DNA of 55,412 nt from Ottowia sp. GTDB taxonomy: Bacteria > Pseudomonadota > Gammaproteobacteria > Burkholderiales > Burkholderiaceae. Below, piece after piece: positions 1-8,141 of the stretch. The position numbers and the translations under genes were made by a program. The stretch covers positions 1 through 55,412 of the forward strand of contig JADYYQ010000080.1 in assembly GCA_020853585.1 (NCBI GenBank), in the 5' to 3' direction. Each line of letters opens with the position of its first letter. The stretch's first letter is position 1. The notes below the pieces were generated by a model. That model did not search any database. It was not told the DNA's origin and saw only the letters and a list, made by a program, of their open reading frames with translations.

Positions 1-29
1 ATTTTTAAAAATATAGGAAGGCAACTGGA

Positions 30-165
30 GTGTGTATAACGGGTTTATCGTTATACACACGTAAGGCGTCAGGCTTATGAAGTACTGTGGTCAAGTTCGG
101 AACCGGCTTGCCGGTTGTCCAGCAGCCTAGGTTTATCGGGCTGTGGACAACGAACTTGTCCACAG
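30..165. other. structured non-coding module 1 (hairpins plus DnaA-like boxes)
   Basis: Three perfect inverted repeats are visible. GTGTGTATAACG / CGTTATACACAC lies at 30-41 and 49-60. AACCGGC-TT-GCCGGTT lies at 101-116. CTGTGGACAA-CGAAC-TTGTCCACAG lies at 141-165; each of its arms contains TTGTCCACA, one base from the DnaA box TTATCCACA. The module shares motifs in the same order with a second module at 21450-21640: an outer hairpin, GCGTCAG, a CGGC-GCCG hairpin followed by TTGTC, then a DnaA-box-like end. It could be a single-strand initiation site, an accessory origin or a structured RNA; the sequence alone does not decide. Confidence 0.5.
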
Positions 166-432
166 AGTTGTGGATTCGGTAGAATTAGAAAATAATTGAC
201 CAGGATTTTTCTACTTGATTAGTCAACGCCGCATACACCTCCTTGGCAAACAATTTCTTCCTCATTAGCCTCTTCAGCAAATGTGCGGCACAAATCATTT
301 ATATATTAAATACATGCCAAAAACCCTCATTTTCATTCCAATGCGCGCCCTCGCATACCACCCACCTCGTGAAGTTGGCTCGAGCCAAGATCGAGATAAC
401 AAATTTAAGTAAACTTTTATCTAAAAAATATG

Positions 433-457
433 TTATTTATGCAACACATATAAATAA
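433..457. promoter_or_regulatory. inverted repeat, probable parAB operator
   Basis: TTATTTAT (433-440) and ATAAATAA (450-457) are perfect inverted arms around a 9-base centre, about 100 bases upstream of parA in A+T-rich DNA. Partition operons are commonly autoregulated through such sites, so an operator (or a centromere-like site) is the likely role. This is inference from position. Confidence 0.35.
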
Positions 458-553
458 TTTTCTTAAAAAATTCAAAGCTTTATTGACATATTATTTTAAT
501 TTATTCAAAATTAATGTGCATCAAACCCGAGCATTTTTTAAAGGCAATGTGAC

Positions 554-1219
554 ATGATTATCACTTCTGGAGCGGAAAAAGGAGGGGTCGGGAAGACCAG
601 GCTAGCAACACATATCGCGGCTTTGGCCGCTTCCGAAAATGTGGATGTCGTTCTTCTTGACACCGACAAACAAGGTTCTGCAGTAAGTTGGTCAAGAATT
701 AGGAATGAAGAAGGCGTAACTCCATCGATTCCAGTGTTGGCATTGCCAGCCAACCCTGCTCGTGAGCTGGCGAATTTGGCGAGCAAATATACTCTGATCG
801 TCGTCGATATCGGTGCTCAGAACTACCGCACAATGCTTGAGTGTGCGCTGCTCTCCGACATCGTTCTGGTGCCTTGCGGGGCTGATCAGCAGGAAGTCGA
901 ATCGACACTCAGCGTGTTTTCTACCCTCAAAGAAATGGGACCACGACATGAGCTGGGAAAAATACCCGCTCACGTTGTTCTGACACGTGTATCGCCGCTA
1001 GAAGGCTCGAAAGCCACCGCCGAGCTGCGCGACTACTTCGCAAGCGAAGACATCTCGGTTTTCAAATCCCACATCGCCTCGCGTGCTTCATGGCTGGCCA
1101 CTGGAAAAAGCGGCAGAGCAGTCCATGAGCTCAAAGGCCGTGATCGCTCTCAGAAAGCTATCGACGAAATGTATGCGGTTTACAAGGAAATTATCAAACG
1201 AATTAACGGCAAGGAGTAA
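554..1219 (+). CDS. parA: ParA-type partition ATPase
   Basis: Plasmid partition ATPase of the ParA/MinD family, expected to move plasmid copies apart by ATP-dependent binding to the nucleoid with ParB. The deviant Walker A motif KGGVGKT is at residues 9-15, with the first lysine as the signature residue. The A' aspartate follows at D36 (LLDTDKQG), and the Walker B stretch LIVVDIG lies near residue 80. At 221 residues it is the short form without an N-terminal DNA-binding domain, so autoregulation would fall to ParB or another protein. It ends 5 bases before parB, and the parB ribosome-binding site (AAGGAG) sits inside its last codons, so the two are an operon. Its composition is visibly more G+C-rich than the transfer genes. 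Confidence 0.93.
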   Translation: MIITSGAEKGGVGKTRLATHIAALAASENVDVVLLDTDKQGSAVSWSRIRNEEGVTPSIPVLALPANPARELANLASKYTLIVVDIGAQNYRTMLECALLSDIVLVPCGADQQEVESTLSVFSTLKEMGPRHELGKIPAHVVLTRVSPLEGSKATAELRDYFASEDISVFKSHIASRASWLATGKSGRAVHELKGRDRSQKAIDEMYAVYKEIIKRINGKE

Positions 1220-1224
1220 GAATA

Positions 1225-2217
1225 ATGGCCAGCTTCAAAAAAAAAGTCGTAGCTTTTGAGCGCATCGCGGAAGTCGAAAGCGTAGCATCCGTTGCTCCGA
1301 TCATAGGCGATCCGCGCCTTGGGTCTTCACCTTTAGAACTAATTGCAACGCACATGCCGGAGCTAACTGTAGGCTCAACCAAAAAAGTTGGCTCTAGCCA
1401 AGATGTGTCTGGTGGATACCAAGTAGGTGGGGTTTACGAGGTAGAGGTCGGCCAAATCAAGTCGAATCCGTTCAATCCGCGGGCGGTCTATACCTCCTCG
1501 GCAGTCAACGATATGGCACAGTCCATGTCCAACAACGGCCAACGTGTCTCGGCAACCGCCTATGTTAACGATCATGGCGAAGTGGTGCTGATTGAGGGGG
1601 AAACGCGCCTTCGCGGGGCCAGGGCAGCTGGGTTACCTACTTTGCGTGTCGAAATCCGTCCTCGTCCTGCCAGTGATCGCGAGCTCTACGAGGAGGCCCG
1701 AGCAGCTAACGTTGAGCGCCGCGATCAATCGCCTTTGGACGACGCGATAAAATGGAAAGAGCTGATTGAAAAAAAAATATATCCAACTCAAGTTGCCCTC
1801 GCCAAAGCCTTGAACCTAGGCGAAGACCATGTTAGTCGGACGATGTCGCTGGCCAACCTCCCTCACCGTATCATTCATTCCGTGGCTGAGAATACCGAGC
1901 TGCTCAACCACAAAATGCTCAATGCCATTCGCGAGTATTGGGCAGTCAAAGGCGATGAAGATACTTTGGAACTTATCCTCGAAGTGGCTAAAACTGGAAT
2001 GGGCTACCGCGATGTGGTTGCTCGACGTAAATCCGCTGTTAAAGGGCCAGTTAAGCGTCCGCGCTCAAAAATCGAGAAACTGACCTTCCGTGGTGCCAAA
2101 GGCGAGTTTAAGTCTTTCGAGGAAGGTGGTCGCATCCAACTCGTGCTCAATGGCCTAAGTGTGGATGCAGCCGAGGAGATTGGAGAGAAAATCAAGGCTC
2201 TGTTCTCTAAAGACTGA
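1225..2217 (+). CDS. parB: ParB/RepB-type partition protein
   Basis: Centromere-binding partition protein of the ParB/Spo0J family, partner of the upstream ParA. A ParB N-terminal domain spans about residues 70-150, with IKSNPFNPR and an EGETRLRGAR stretch in the place of the family's GERRxRA nucleotide-binding box. A helix-turn-helix follows at about 185-215 (TQVALAKALNLGEDHVSRTM). The C-terminal part would be the dimerisation region. Its length of 330 residues is typical. I could not identify a parS site with confidence; the inverted repeat at 433-457 is one candidate. The replication origin begins straight after its stop codon. Confidence 0.92.
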   Translation: MASFKKKVVAFERIAEVESVASVAPIIGDPRLGSSPLELIATHMPELTVGSTKKVGSSQDVSGGYQVGGVYEVEVGQIKSNPFNPRAVYTSSAVNDMAQSMSNNGQRVSATAYVNDHGEVVLIEGETRLRGARAAGLPTLRVEIRPRPASDRELYEEARAANVERRDQSPLDDAIKWKELIEKKIYPTQVALAKALNLGEDHVSRTMSLANLPHRIIHSVAENTELLNHKMLNAIREYWAVKGDEDTLELILEVAKTGMGYRDVVARRKSAVKGPVKRPRSKIEKLTFRGAKGEFKSFEEGGRIQLVLNGLSVDAAEEIGEKIKALFSKD

Positions 2218-2318
2218 AGTGGGCCGCTTCGCTCACACACTCCTGTACTTTGCTCATGGTGAGCCTTTTCGGGGGTGGAGTCGCCCTAGAAACATACTTC
2301 CACTTGTTTTAACAAAAT

Positions 2319-2499
2319 CAAAGGTGAGCTAATCCAGGGTGGGGGTAACGTTCTCCTACACCTTGAAAGGTCTATGCTTGTTAAAAATACCCTAGACAAG
2401 AGCTTCTGACCAGCTAATCTACGCACAAGTTCCAACTAATCTTAAAAAAACACCCACAGATCGATGTGTAGTGACTAATGGTGAGCTTTAGCAGGGGGG
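2319..2499 (+). repeat. long direct repeat, copy 1
   Basis: A 181-base segment recurs at 2605-2786 at a constant offset of 286 bases with only a handful of substitutions and no indel that I could see. It begins and ends with an iteron (GGTGAGCTAATCCAGGG and GGTGAGCTTTAGCAGGG). A third, clearly decayed copy of its middle part is recognisable at about 2788-2870. Confidence 0.85.
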
Positions 2500-2604
2500 A
2501 GACAAGCTGTGGTTAGTCTATCAAATAGCAAGTCAAACATAGGTGAGAATAAACGGGGAGAGGGGGTGAGCTAGCATGCACAGTAATCAACCACTTTCAT
2601 ACTG

Positions 2605-2786
2605 CAAAGGTGAGCTAATCCAGGGTGGGGATGAAGTTCTCCTATACCTTGGAAGGTCTATGCTTGTTAAAAATACCCTAGACAAGAGCTTCTGACCAGC
2701 TAATCTACGCACAAGTTCCAACTAATCTTAAAAAAACACCCACAGATCGATGTGTGGTGACTAATGGTGAGCTTTAGCAGGGGGGG
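2605..2786 (+). repeat. long direct repeat, copy 2
   Basis: Second copy of the segment at 2319-2499. The visible differences are few, for example in the bases just after the first iteron. The degenerate third copy starts right after it (TTCTCCTACACTTTGGAAAG near 2790), so the origin seems to have grown by successive tandem duplication. Confidence 0.85.
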
Positions 2787-3129
2787 GTAGTGTTCTCCTA
2801 CACTTTGGAAAGTCCATGATTGCAGGAAAACACCCTCTACAAGAGTTTCTGACTGGCCAGATTACGTACACGGGTCATCATGGGAGGTGACAATGTTGCT
2901 GCCATTATTCCTTTTACCTAGCCAGGTGGTACTTTTTTACGCCGTAATTAACACGCCTTCTAAATTTTTTGCAAAGCTTATTGTCTGAAGATGCTTTTGG
3001 TATGGTTTGAAATTTTATTCAAAATGCTCACAGGTTATTGAGAGGTTTTTTAAAAAGCAACCCTTAAAAACCTTAAATACAAATTAAGCATCCGCAAACG
3101 TAATACCCATAATGGTTTTAGGCTATCGA

Positions 3130-3430
3130 GGTGAGCTTCCACAGGGTGATAGGTGAGTGTATTCAGGGTGATAGGTGAGTGTATTCAGGGTGAAACAGAT
3201 TTTTTGGTGAGCTTTTACAGGGTACTTAGGTGAGTGCATTCAGGGAGCGTAGTGAGCTTTTTCAGGGCATAAGTGCGTAAAGTAGCCCGCCTTTATCATT
3301 TGCTTTATTTCTTATTATGTATACAATGTGGAATAAGTGGGCTGCGTGATGACAAAAACGGCTGGTTTTCTGTACCTTTTGTTTATCCATACGGGTTTTC
3401 TGGCATTGAGGTGAGCTTTTACAGGGTGCT
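3130..3430 (+). repeat. downstream iteron array (probable oriV core)
   Basis: Direct repeats of GGTGAG(C/T)..TNCAGGGT start at 3130, 3152, 3174, 3206, 3229, 3250 and 3410. The first three are exactly 22 bases apart, about two helical turns, as usual for Rep-binding iterons. Two degenerate copies follow at about 3432 and 3450. An A+T-rich stretch lies just upstream (2930-3120) and a DnaA-like box inside (3383). This cluster is the best candidate for the functional origin. Confidence 0.8.
3305..3336. promoter_or_regulatory. transfer-operator-like palindrome, weak copy
   Basis: TTATTTCT, a 16-base core TATTATGTATACAATG and TGGAATAA form an imperfect inverted repeat inside the iteron region. Core length and core sequence match the operator family seen at the heads of the transfer operons (for example 5034-5059), but the arms are poorer. 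It could tie replication or rep expression to the same regulator; it could also be chance. Confidence 0.35.
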
Positions 3431-3641
3431 CTAGTAAGTGTGGATTCAGGCACTGAGTTTTGGTAGGGCGCAGGTGTGTAAAGTGTCCACAAACTTTCCA
3501 TGTATTGGTGAGTAAGGTTTAGTGTGATTCGAAAAGTGAAATCAACACACTTTCATCGAAAAGTGAGATAATTTATTGTGAAAATTCACCATAGCGCTTG
3601 CGGAGTTTCAGATAAAGCGCGACGATCTTTAGGGAAGCGGC

Positions 3642-4988
3642 ATGGCTACGAAGAAGACAAAGTCGGCAGTTGACGAACTGGCGTTAGCGACACCGATGGA
3701 TACTAGGGAGTTCCGAAAGACCAACGAGGCAATTGGATTTCGGGTTGTCGAGGGCAGTTTGACTCTTCTGTCTCGCAAGGTCTTCAACGTAATGATTTAC
3801 CACGCCCAAGAGATGAAGCTCCCTGGGCTCAATGCTCCCATCGACACGCCAGCCGCTAAGAAGTATTTCTGGATTCCGCTTATCGAGCTCGCGCGTGATG
3901 CCGCCTACGATAGCAAGGACACGCGCAACCTCAAAGATTTGCTTGAGAAGATGCAAGACATTAAGTTGCTCATGGAGAACGAGCGACAATGGACTAGTGA
4001 GCGCTTGGTTTCGTCGGTGACATTGGTCAATCCTGAGGGTTTAAACGGCAATTCCGGTCAGGTGTGGTTCGGCTATGCCTTTCCCCCTGAGGTTCACGAG
4101 CTGGTTATGGCGCCGAGTACCTTCACGCGCCTTTCCATCGTTTACCAGAGCTCGTTGAAGTCTGGTTCGGCCTTGGCCCTCTACGAGATATGTCGGCGCT
4201 ACGCGACCAATCCCTCCAAGGTCACTTTTATCCAAAGCGTCGAACATTGGTATGGGATTATTACAGGTAACTCCATCTCGACTGATGCCCCTCCAGTCTA
4301 CAAATACTTTAAGCGTGACGTATTAAAGCCCGCGATTGCCGAGGTCAATGCGCTCACCGACATTTCGGTTGAGCTGGTCGAACATAAGAAAGGCAGACGC
4401 ATTGAGAAACTGCAATTCCGTGTGGAATTCAACAAGCAGCCCCAGTTGGAGTTCCCGGCGCCCCCTGTCGTCGATTCTGAGCTCATGGAGCGCATCATGA
4501 AGTTCGGACTTAGCAAAGGAACCGCGTGCGATATTCTGGCTGTGCACAAGGACGACATCATTCGGATGGCTATCACTCGGGTAGAGAGTCGCGCGGCATC
4601 CAAAAATATGAGCCCATTGGGAGCCCCGGCTGGTTATTTTCGCTGGGCTTTGCAGGACTTGGTGCGCAATCCACCCTCGACTGCTATGGCGTTGGCGAAG
4701 CCGTCTCCTACTGCCAAGGCCGCAGGCCCTAGCGTTATGGATAAATTCTTAGCAGCTCGGAGCCAAGAGGCGCTGGCGGTTTATCGCGAGATCGAGGATA
4801 AAGAGCGCAAGGATATTTTTGATCGTTTCAAGGAGCAAAGTCAAAATAAAACCTTGAAGCTTGATAGAGGAATCGAGAGTGTGATGGTCCGCTCGTTGTT
4901 TTCGCATTGGTATGCCAAGGAATTATGGGGCGAGCCGTCGGCTTCCGCGTTGGCAAGATACATCGAACAATTCTTGCCAGAGAATTAA
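3642..4988 (+). CDS. plasmid replication initiator protein (Rep, winged-helix type)
   Basis: Replication initiator expected to bind the iterons just upstream and open the origin. The first roughly 270 residues have the look of the Rep_3/initiator-Rep superfamily: an N-terminal 'LTLLSRKVFNVMIYHAQEM' helix typical of the first winged-helix domain, and a second winged helix ending near 'YKYFKRDVLKPAIAEVNAL..ISVELVEHKKGRRIEKLQFRV'. The C-terminal 170 residues are not part of the usual domain pair, and I do not recognise them. The assignment rests on this fold resemblance plus adjacency to iterons and parAB. At 448 residues it is longer than most Rep_3 proteins. The ATG at 3642 is preceded only by a weak GGAAGCGG. 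Confidence 0.8.
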   Translation: MATKKTKSAVDELALATPMDTREFRKTNEAIGFRVVEGSLTLLSRKVFNVMIYHAQEMKLPGLNAPIDTPAAKKYFWIPLIELARDAAYDSKDTRNLKDLLEKMQDIKLLMENERQWTSERLVSSVTLVNPEGLNGNSGQVWFGYAFPPEVHELVMAPSTFTRLSIVYQSSLKSGSALALYEICRRYATNPSKVTFIQSVEHWYGIITGNSISTDAPPVYKYFKRDVLKPAIAEVNALTDISVELVEHKKGRRIEKLQFRVEFNKQPQLEFPAPPVVDSELMERIMKFGLSKGTACDILAVHKDDIIRMAITRVESRAASKNMSPLGAPAGYFRWALQDLVRNPPSTAMALAKPSPTAKAAGPSVMDKFLAARSQEALAVYREIEDKERKDIFDRFKEQSQNKTLKLDRGIESVMVRSLFSHWYAKELWGEPSASALARYIEQFLPEN

Positions 4989-5030
4989 AAGATGTGACAC
5001 ATATTAACCTAGCGTCCTTTACTGCTTGCT

Positions 5031-5060
5031 ATATTCCGCATAATATATACAATGCAAATA
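5031..5060. promoter_or_regulatory. palindromic operator upstream of dotI (transfer operon 1)
   Basis: TATTCCG (5032-5038), 16-base core CATAATATATACAATG (5039-5054), CAAATA (5055-5060). The pattern TTnnG-16-base core-CAnAA is the same as at 17726, 25445, 27164, 34643 and 50840. It overlaps an ATG at 5052 that could extend dotI, which argues for the later start at 5076. It probably contains or overlaps the promoter of the dotI-dotA operon. Confidence 0.6.
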
Positions 5061-5075
5061 AAAGGGGGCCGCGGG

Positions 5076-5759
5076 ATGATAGAAAAAAAGAGTTCGATTG
5101 AAAATATAGCGAAAGAGCTTCATCACACAGACGATGCGGTCATGTCTGCCGTTCGTATGGAGAAAGATCGTAAGCATATCCAATTTATCGCTGGGTCTTC
5201 AATCAAACTCAACTTTATTTTATCTATAGCGCTTCTGTTATCCGTTGTTGGCAATGGCGCACTTGGTTGGTTCGCAGCGCATCCCATTCGTGAGTATTTC
5301 GGGTCTGATAACGGACGTATTTTTCCTATGATTCCAATGTCCAGACCATATAGAAAGCCAGCGGACATTATCCAGTATGCAAAAGATTCAGTGAATAGGT
5401 CATTCACGATGGATTTTTTAAATTGGCGCCAACAGCTTGAAGATACCCGTTACAGATATACTCGTGATGGCTTTAAGTCTTTTCTTGATTCTTTGCAATC
5501 ATCGGGTGTGCTTGAAACCGTTCGCAATCGTCGCATGAATATGTCTGTTACGGCTAGTACAGGGGTATTGAGTAAAGAGGGCGTTGAAAATGGCATTTAC
5601 GTGTGGATTGTCGAGCTACCTATAGAGGTTAAGTTATCCGGTCAATCATCAGAATTGCCCCCGCAGCGCTTTATTGCAACCGTCCGCGTTGAGCGTGTGG
5701 ACACGCTAGATTCTATCGAGGGTGTGGGCATTGGTCAGCTTGTGACCAAACCACTCTAA
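5076..5759 (+). CDS. dotI: DotI/IcmL (R64 TraM) inner-membrane T4SS protein
   Basis: Inner-membrane component of the type IVB secretion system, related to VirB8 and part of the DotI/DotJ partial complex. One membrane segment is visible at about residues 42-64 (FILSIALLLSVVGNGALGWF), followed by a periplasmic domain. That domain carries family-typical stretches such as 'FTMDFLNWRQQLEDTRYRYT.DG' and 'SGVLETVRNRRMNMSVTAS'. The start at 5076 was chosen because GGGGG lies upstream and the earlier in-frame ATG at 5052 falls inside the operator. It is the first gene of a co-directional block in the exact order of R64 traM-traN-traO. Confidence 0.93.
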   Translation: MIEKKSSIENIAKELHHTDDAVMSAVRMEKDRKHIQFIAGSSIKLNFILSIALLLSVVGNGALGWFAAHPIREYFGSDNGRIFPMIPMSRPYRKPADIIQYAKDSVNRSFTMDFLNWRQQLEDTRYRYTRDGFKSFLDSLQSSGVLETVRNRRMNMSVTASTGVLSKEGVENGIYVWIVELPIEVKLSGQSSELPPQRFIATVRVERVDTLDSIEGVGIGQLVTKPL

Positions 5760-5769
5760 GGCACTCAAT

Positions 5770-6831
5770 ATGAAACGCATGGCGTGCTTACTGGCTAATA
5801 GTTTGATGTCGGCTTTAGTATGCGCGCAAGTTTCACAAAGCATTCAACAGACACCGCCTAAAACAACACAACAACAGTGGGTTAAAGCATCGCTTGGAAA
5901 TAATTCCTTGGTGGCGGAACAAGGAAGAGGACTACCGCATCAGCAAGGACAACAAGCATTTCCTCCAAGTGCTAATGCACAAGCAACAAATTCAACCCCA
6001 TCTGTACAAAATGGCATGGCATTGATGCCACCCTTAGTGCCGCCAAGTAACTATGATCGTGCGACACAAATTGTCTCACCATTCACAAATAATGAGGTAG
6101 TGAAACTACGCAAACAACTCGATGCCTTACGCAAAGCAAAAGCATTTCGTCCTGTGCGTACAACGCCACGTATCAGTAGTGTGTCTGTCGATTTATCGCC
6201 TGGTGCAGCACCGCCCATTGTGCGTGTTCTTCCTGGTGAAATTTCTACGCTGGTATTTATTGATGCCACCGGAGCACCGTGGCCGTTGGCGGCGAGTCCC
6301 CGCGTATCTGACACCCGTTATTTTGATGCAGAGTGGTTGGAGGGTTCTCAAATAGTGGTGGTGTCTGCTCTATCCACCTATGAGGAAGGCAATCTCGCGA
6401 TTTTCTTACAGGGTATGGCAATACCTGTTGCTGTAAAGCTGGTCAGTGCTGAAACAGACACGAAAGCAAAAAACAGAGTGGTTGATTATCGACTAGACCT
6501 GCGTCTGCCGGGTCGAGGCCCTAATGCACAAGCATTCTTTCTTGAGCCCGGAAAAATAGCGCTTTACGACGATGTCATGCAATCTTTTTTAGATGGATTA
6601 CCACCAAAAGAAGCCAAGCTTGTTGTTGCTCACGGTGCAGTACCTGCGCGGACACAGATATGGCAGTTTGATGGGTCGTTGTTCATTCGAACACTACACG
6701 ATATACAAAACGCTTTTGATCAAAGTATGGCATCAGGCGATGGCACCAGAGTGTACAGACTTCCTCCAACGCCCTATATCACTTTGTCTGATATGGGGCG
6801 TTCCCTCACATTACAACTAGACATTAATTGA
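5770..6831 (+). CDS. dotH: DotH/IcmK (R64 TraN) outer-membrane core protein
   Basis: Outer-membrane-associated ring component of the type IVB channel, a functional counterpart of VirB9, working with DotC and DotD. It has an N-terminal signal peptide (about residues 1-20, ending CAQVSQS), a long Gln/Pro/Asn-rich linker to about residue 95 and a conserved C-terminal region. That region contains 'VDLSPGAAPPIVRVLPGEISTLVFIDATGAPWP' (split by the reader into its PGAAPP and DATGAPWP boxes), characteristic of the family. Its 353 residues match TraN and IcmK. It lies 10 bases after dotI and 10 bases before dotG. Confidence 0.93.
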   Translation: MKRMACLLANSLMSALVCAQVSQSIQQTPPKTTQQQWVKASLGNNSLVAEQGRGLPHQQGQQAFPPSANAQATNSTPSVQNGMALMPPLVPPSNYDRATQIVSPFTNNEVVKLRKQLDALRKAKAFRPVRTTPRISSVSVDLSPGAAPPIVRVLPGEISTLVFIDATGAPWPLAASPRVSDTRYFDAEWLEGSQIVVVSALSTYEEGNLAIFLQGMAIPVAVKLVSAETDTKAKNRVVDYRLDLRLPGRGPNAQAFFLEPGKIALYDDVMQSFLDGLPPKEAKLVVAHGAVPARTQIWQFDGSLFIRTLHDIQNAFDQSMASGDGTRVYRLPPTPYITLSDMGRSLTLQLDIN

Positions 6832-6841
6832 GGCTATCGAT

Positions 6842-8107
6842 ATGAGTGTGCAATCTGATGTGGGTCGTCAAAGTAAGGCTGTCATGATTATTTTTATTGT
6901 GGCATGTGCTGCATTGGGCTATGTCGCGATCACATGGCTTACAAGTGGATCGAAAGAACCATCAAGCATCAGCGCCGTGCAAACAAATGGGCATGGCGTA
7001 CCTACTCAGGAAACAGAACATTACAGCCAAGTGCTGAATCGTTATAACGAGCAGAAGGCGAAAGTAGCAGAGAAAAGTGGCGATTCCTATGTTTCTGTTT
7101 TATCCGCTGAAACGACCCATGTGCCAGAGGCAGCACAAAAACAAGCGCCATCATCACCGTCGTCACCTCAGCAAGAAACGGCCTATTACCCTACAGCAAC
7201 TTATCAAAACACACAGGAAGATCAACAGAGAGAAAAAGAAGTTACTGACCAGACACACGGATTAATGAGTAATTGGGCATCGGTGTCACATGGTGTCGCG
7301 CGGGTGTCGGCAGATGGGGCAGGGTATACCAAATCAATTATGCGGGTTGCTGAAATTGTGCCATCAGAACCAGGTACAGCCGTAGTACAAAAAGTGGTGA
7401 ATGATTTTGAGTTAGTGCCAGCCGTCCTGGCTACCGATATTGATACGGATGAAAACTCGGTTGTCGTGGCAAATATCCACACAGGAATCTATGCTGGCGC
7501 AAAAGTATTTGCAATGGGTTATACGCGACTGACAAATACGGTTGATATGACTTTTACGTTTATGAAGTGGCGCGGTAGCGCTTATAAGATTACCGCGAAG
7601 GCTGTTGACCCAACATCAATGAGAACGGCGCTTTCTGGTGAAGTCAATAATCGATGGTTTTCGCGTATTGTGTTGCCAGCTATTGCAATGGGTATTGGAC
7701 GTACAGGGCAACTGTACGAGCAAGCCAGTATGCAGAACATCATCACCCCTCAGGGGGGCGTAATTCAGACTTATCCATCAACGCCAAGTGGTCGAGCCAT
7801 TGCCGGCACCATTATCGGTGGTATCGGACAACAGACAGGACAGGTATTGGCAAACGATATTGCCAATACGCCTGTCAGACAAGTCGTGATTAAAAAAGGC
7901 ACAACGATAGGTGTGCAGTTTATCGGCCCCGTTCTAGCCAGCGCCAAGGTTGCTGAACAAGAGTCAGGTGCTGATCTGAGCGTACTGAGCCAGCCAGCAT
8001 TACAACAGCCACGTAAAAATATAGCGCCGCCTACGGCGACATACCCATCTAATTATCCTGGTGGTCAAAAAAATCAACAGATACCACCTGGTAATTACAC
8101 ACCATGA
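6842..8107 (+). CDS. dotG: DotG/IcmE (R64 TraO) VirB10-like core protein
   Basis: VirB10-like protein spanning inner and outer membrane in the type IVB core complex. One membrane segment is at about residues 14-34 (VMIIFIVACAALGYVAITWL), followed by a Gln/Ser/Pro-rich spacer and a C-terminal TrbI/VirB10-like domain. The domain includes 'NNRWFSRIVLPAIAMGIGRT' and the end segment 'VIKKGTTIGVQFIGPV'. At 421 residues it is the short conjugative form; Legionella DotG is more than twice as long because of a repeat region missing here. It is flanked by dotH and dotF as in R64. Confidence 0.93.
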   Translation: MSVQSDVGRQSKAVMIIFIVACAALGYVAITWLTSGSKEPSSISAVQTNGHGVPTQETEHYSQVLNRYNEQKAKVAEKSGDSYVSVLSAETTHVPEAAQKQAPSSPSSPQQETAYYPTATYQNTQEDQQREKEVTDQTHGLMSNWASVSHGVARVSADGAGYTKSIMRVAEIVPSEPGTAVVQKVVNDFELVPAVLATDIDTDENSVVVANIHTGIYAGAKVFAMGYTRLTNTVDMTFTFMKWRGSAYKITAKAVDPTSMRTALSGEVNNRWFSRIVLPAIAMGIGRTGQLYEQASMQNIITPQGGVIQTYPSTPSGRAIAGTIIGGIGQQTGQVLANDIANTPVRQVVIKKGTTIGVQFIGPVLASAKVAEQESGADLSVLSQPALQQPRKNIAPPTATYPSNYPGGQKNQQIPPGNYTP

Positions 8108-8141
8108 ACTTCACACCAAAAAATAAAACAACGAGACAACG

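Larger units (their letters stand above)
1..553. other. non-coding leader upstream of parA
   Basis: No credible gene was found. The first 165 bases carry three inverted repeats in a row (described separately), two of them next to DnaA-box-like sequences. The rest, about 380-553, is strongly A+T-rich and contains an inverted repeat at 433-457 and a TTGACA hexamer at 483-488, so it probably holds the parA promoter and operator. A 104-codon open frame at 243-557 has no start signal and no family resemblance, and I treat it as chance. Confidence 0.6.
2258..2786 (+). repeat. upstream iteron cluster
   Basis: Iteron-like copies start at 2258, 2323, 2480, 2542 (degenerate), 2609 and 2766, all on the plus strand. 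The clearest are GGTGAGCTAATCCAGGGTG (2323 and 2609) and GGTGAGCTTTAGCAGGGGG (2480 and 2766). Unlike the downstream cluster they are widely spaced, because four of them are the ends of a duplicated 181-base segment. They may serve copy control by binding spare Rep. Confidence 0.7.
2218..3641. other. replication origin region (iterons, long repeats, A+T-rich stretch)
   Basis: This 1.4-kb stretch has no credible gene and lies just upstream of the initiator gene. It holds at least thirteen copies of an 18-20-base motif of the form GGTGAGCTTTTACAGGGT, an imperfect long duplication (2319-2499 and 2605-2786) and an A+T-rich stretch at about 2930-3120. It also holds a DnaA-box-like TTATCCATA at 3383-3391. 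A pair of TCGAAAAGTGA repeats (3529-3539, 3556-3566) lies close to the rep start, where an initiator often represses its own gene. The combination is that of an iteron-controlled theta origin. Confidence 0.8.

Noticed and set aside
30-60. rho-independent terminator
   Set aside because: The stem is followed by GTAAGGCG rather than a T tract, and it recurs in a module with DnaA-like boxes.
243-557. 104-codon frame upstream of parA
   Set aside because: It lies in A+T-rich regulatory DNA, has no ribosome-binding site, overlaps the parA start and has no coherent protein pattern.
3130-3430. CRISPR-like array
   Set aside because: The repeats are short (18-20 bases), imperfect and almost adjacent with a few bases between them, upstream of a Rep gene. 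They are iterons, not repeat-spacer units.
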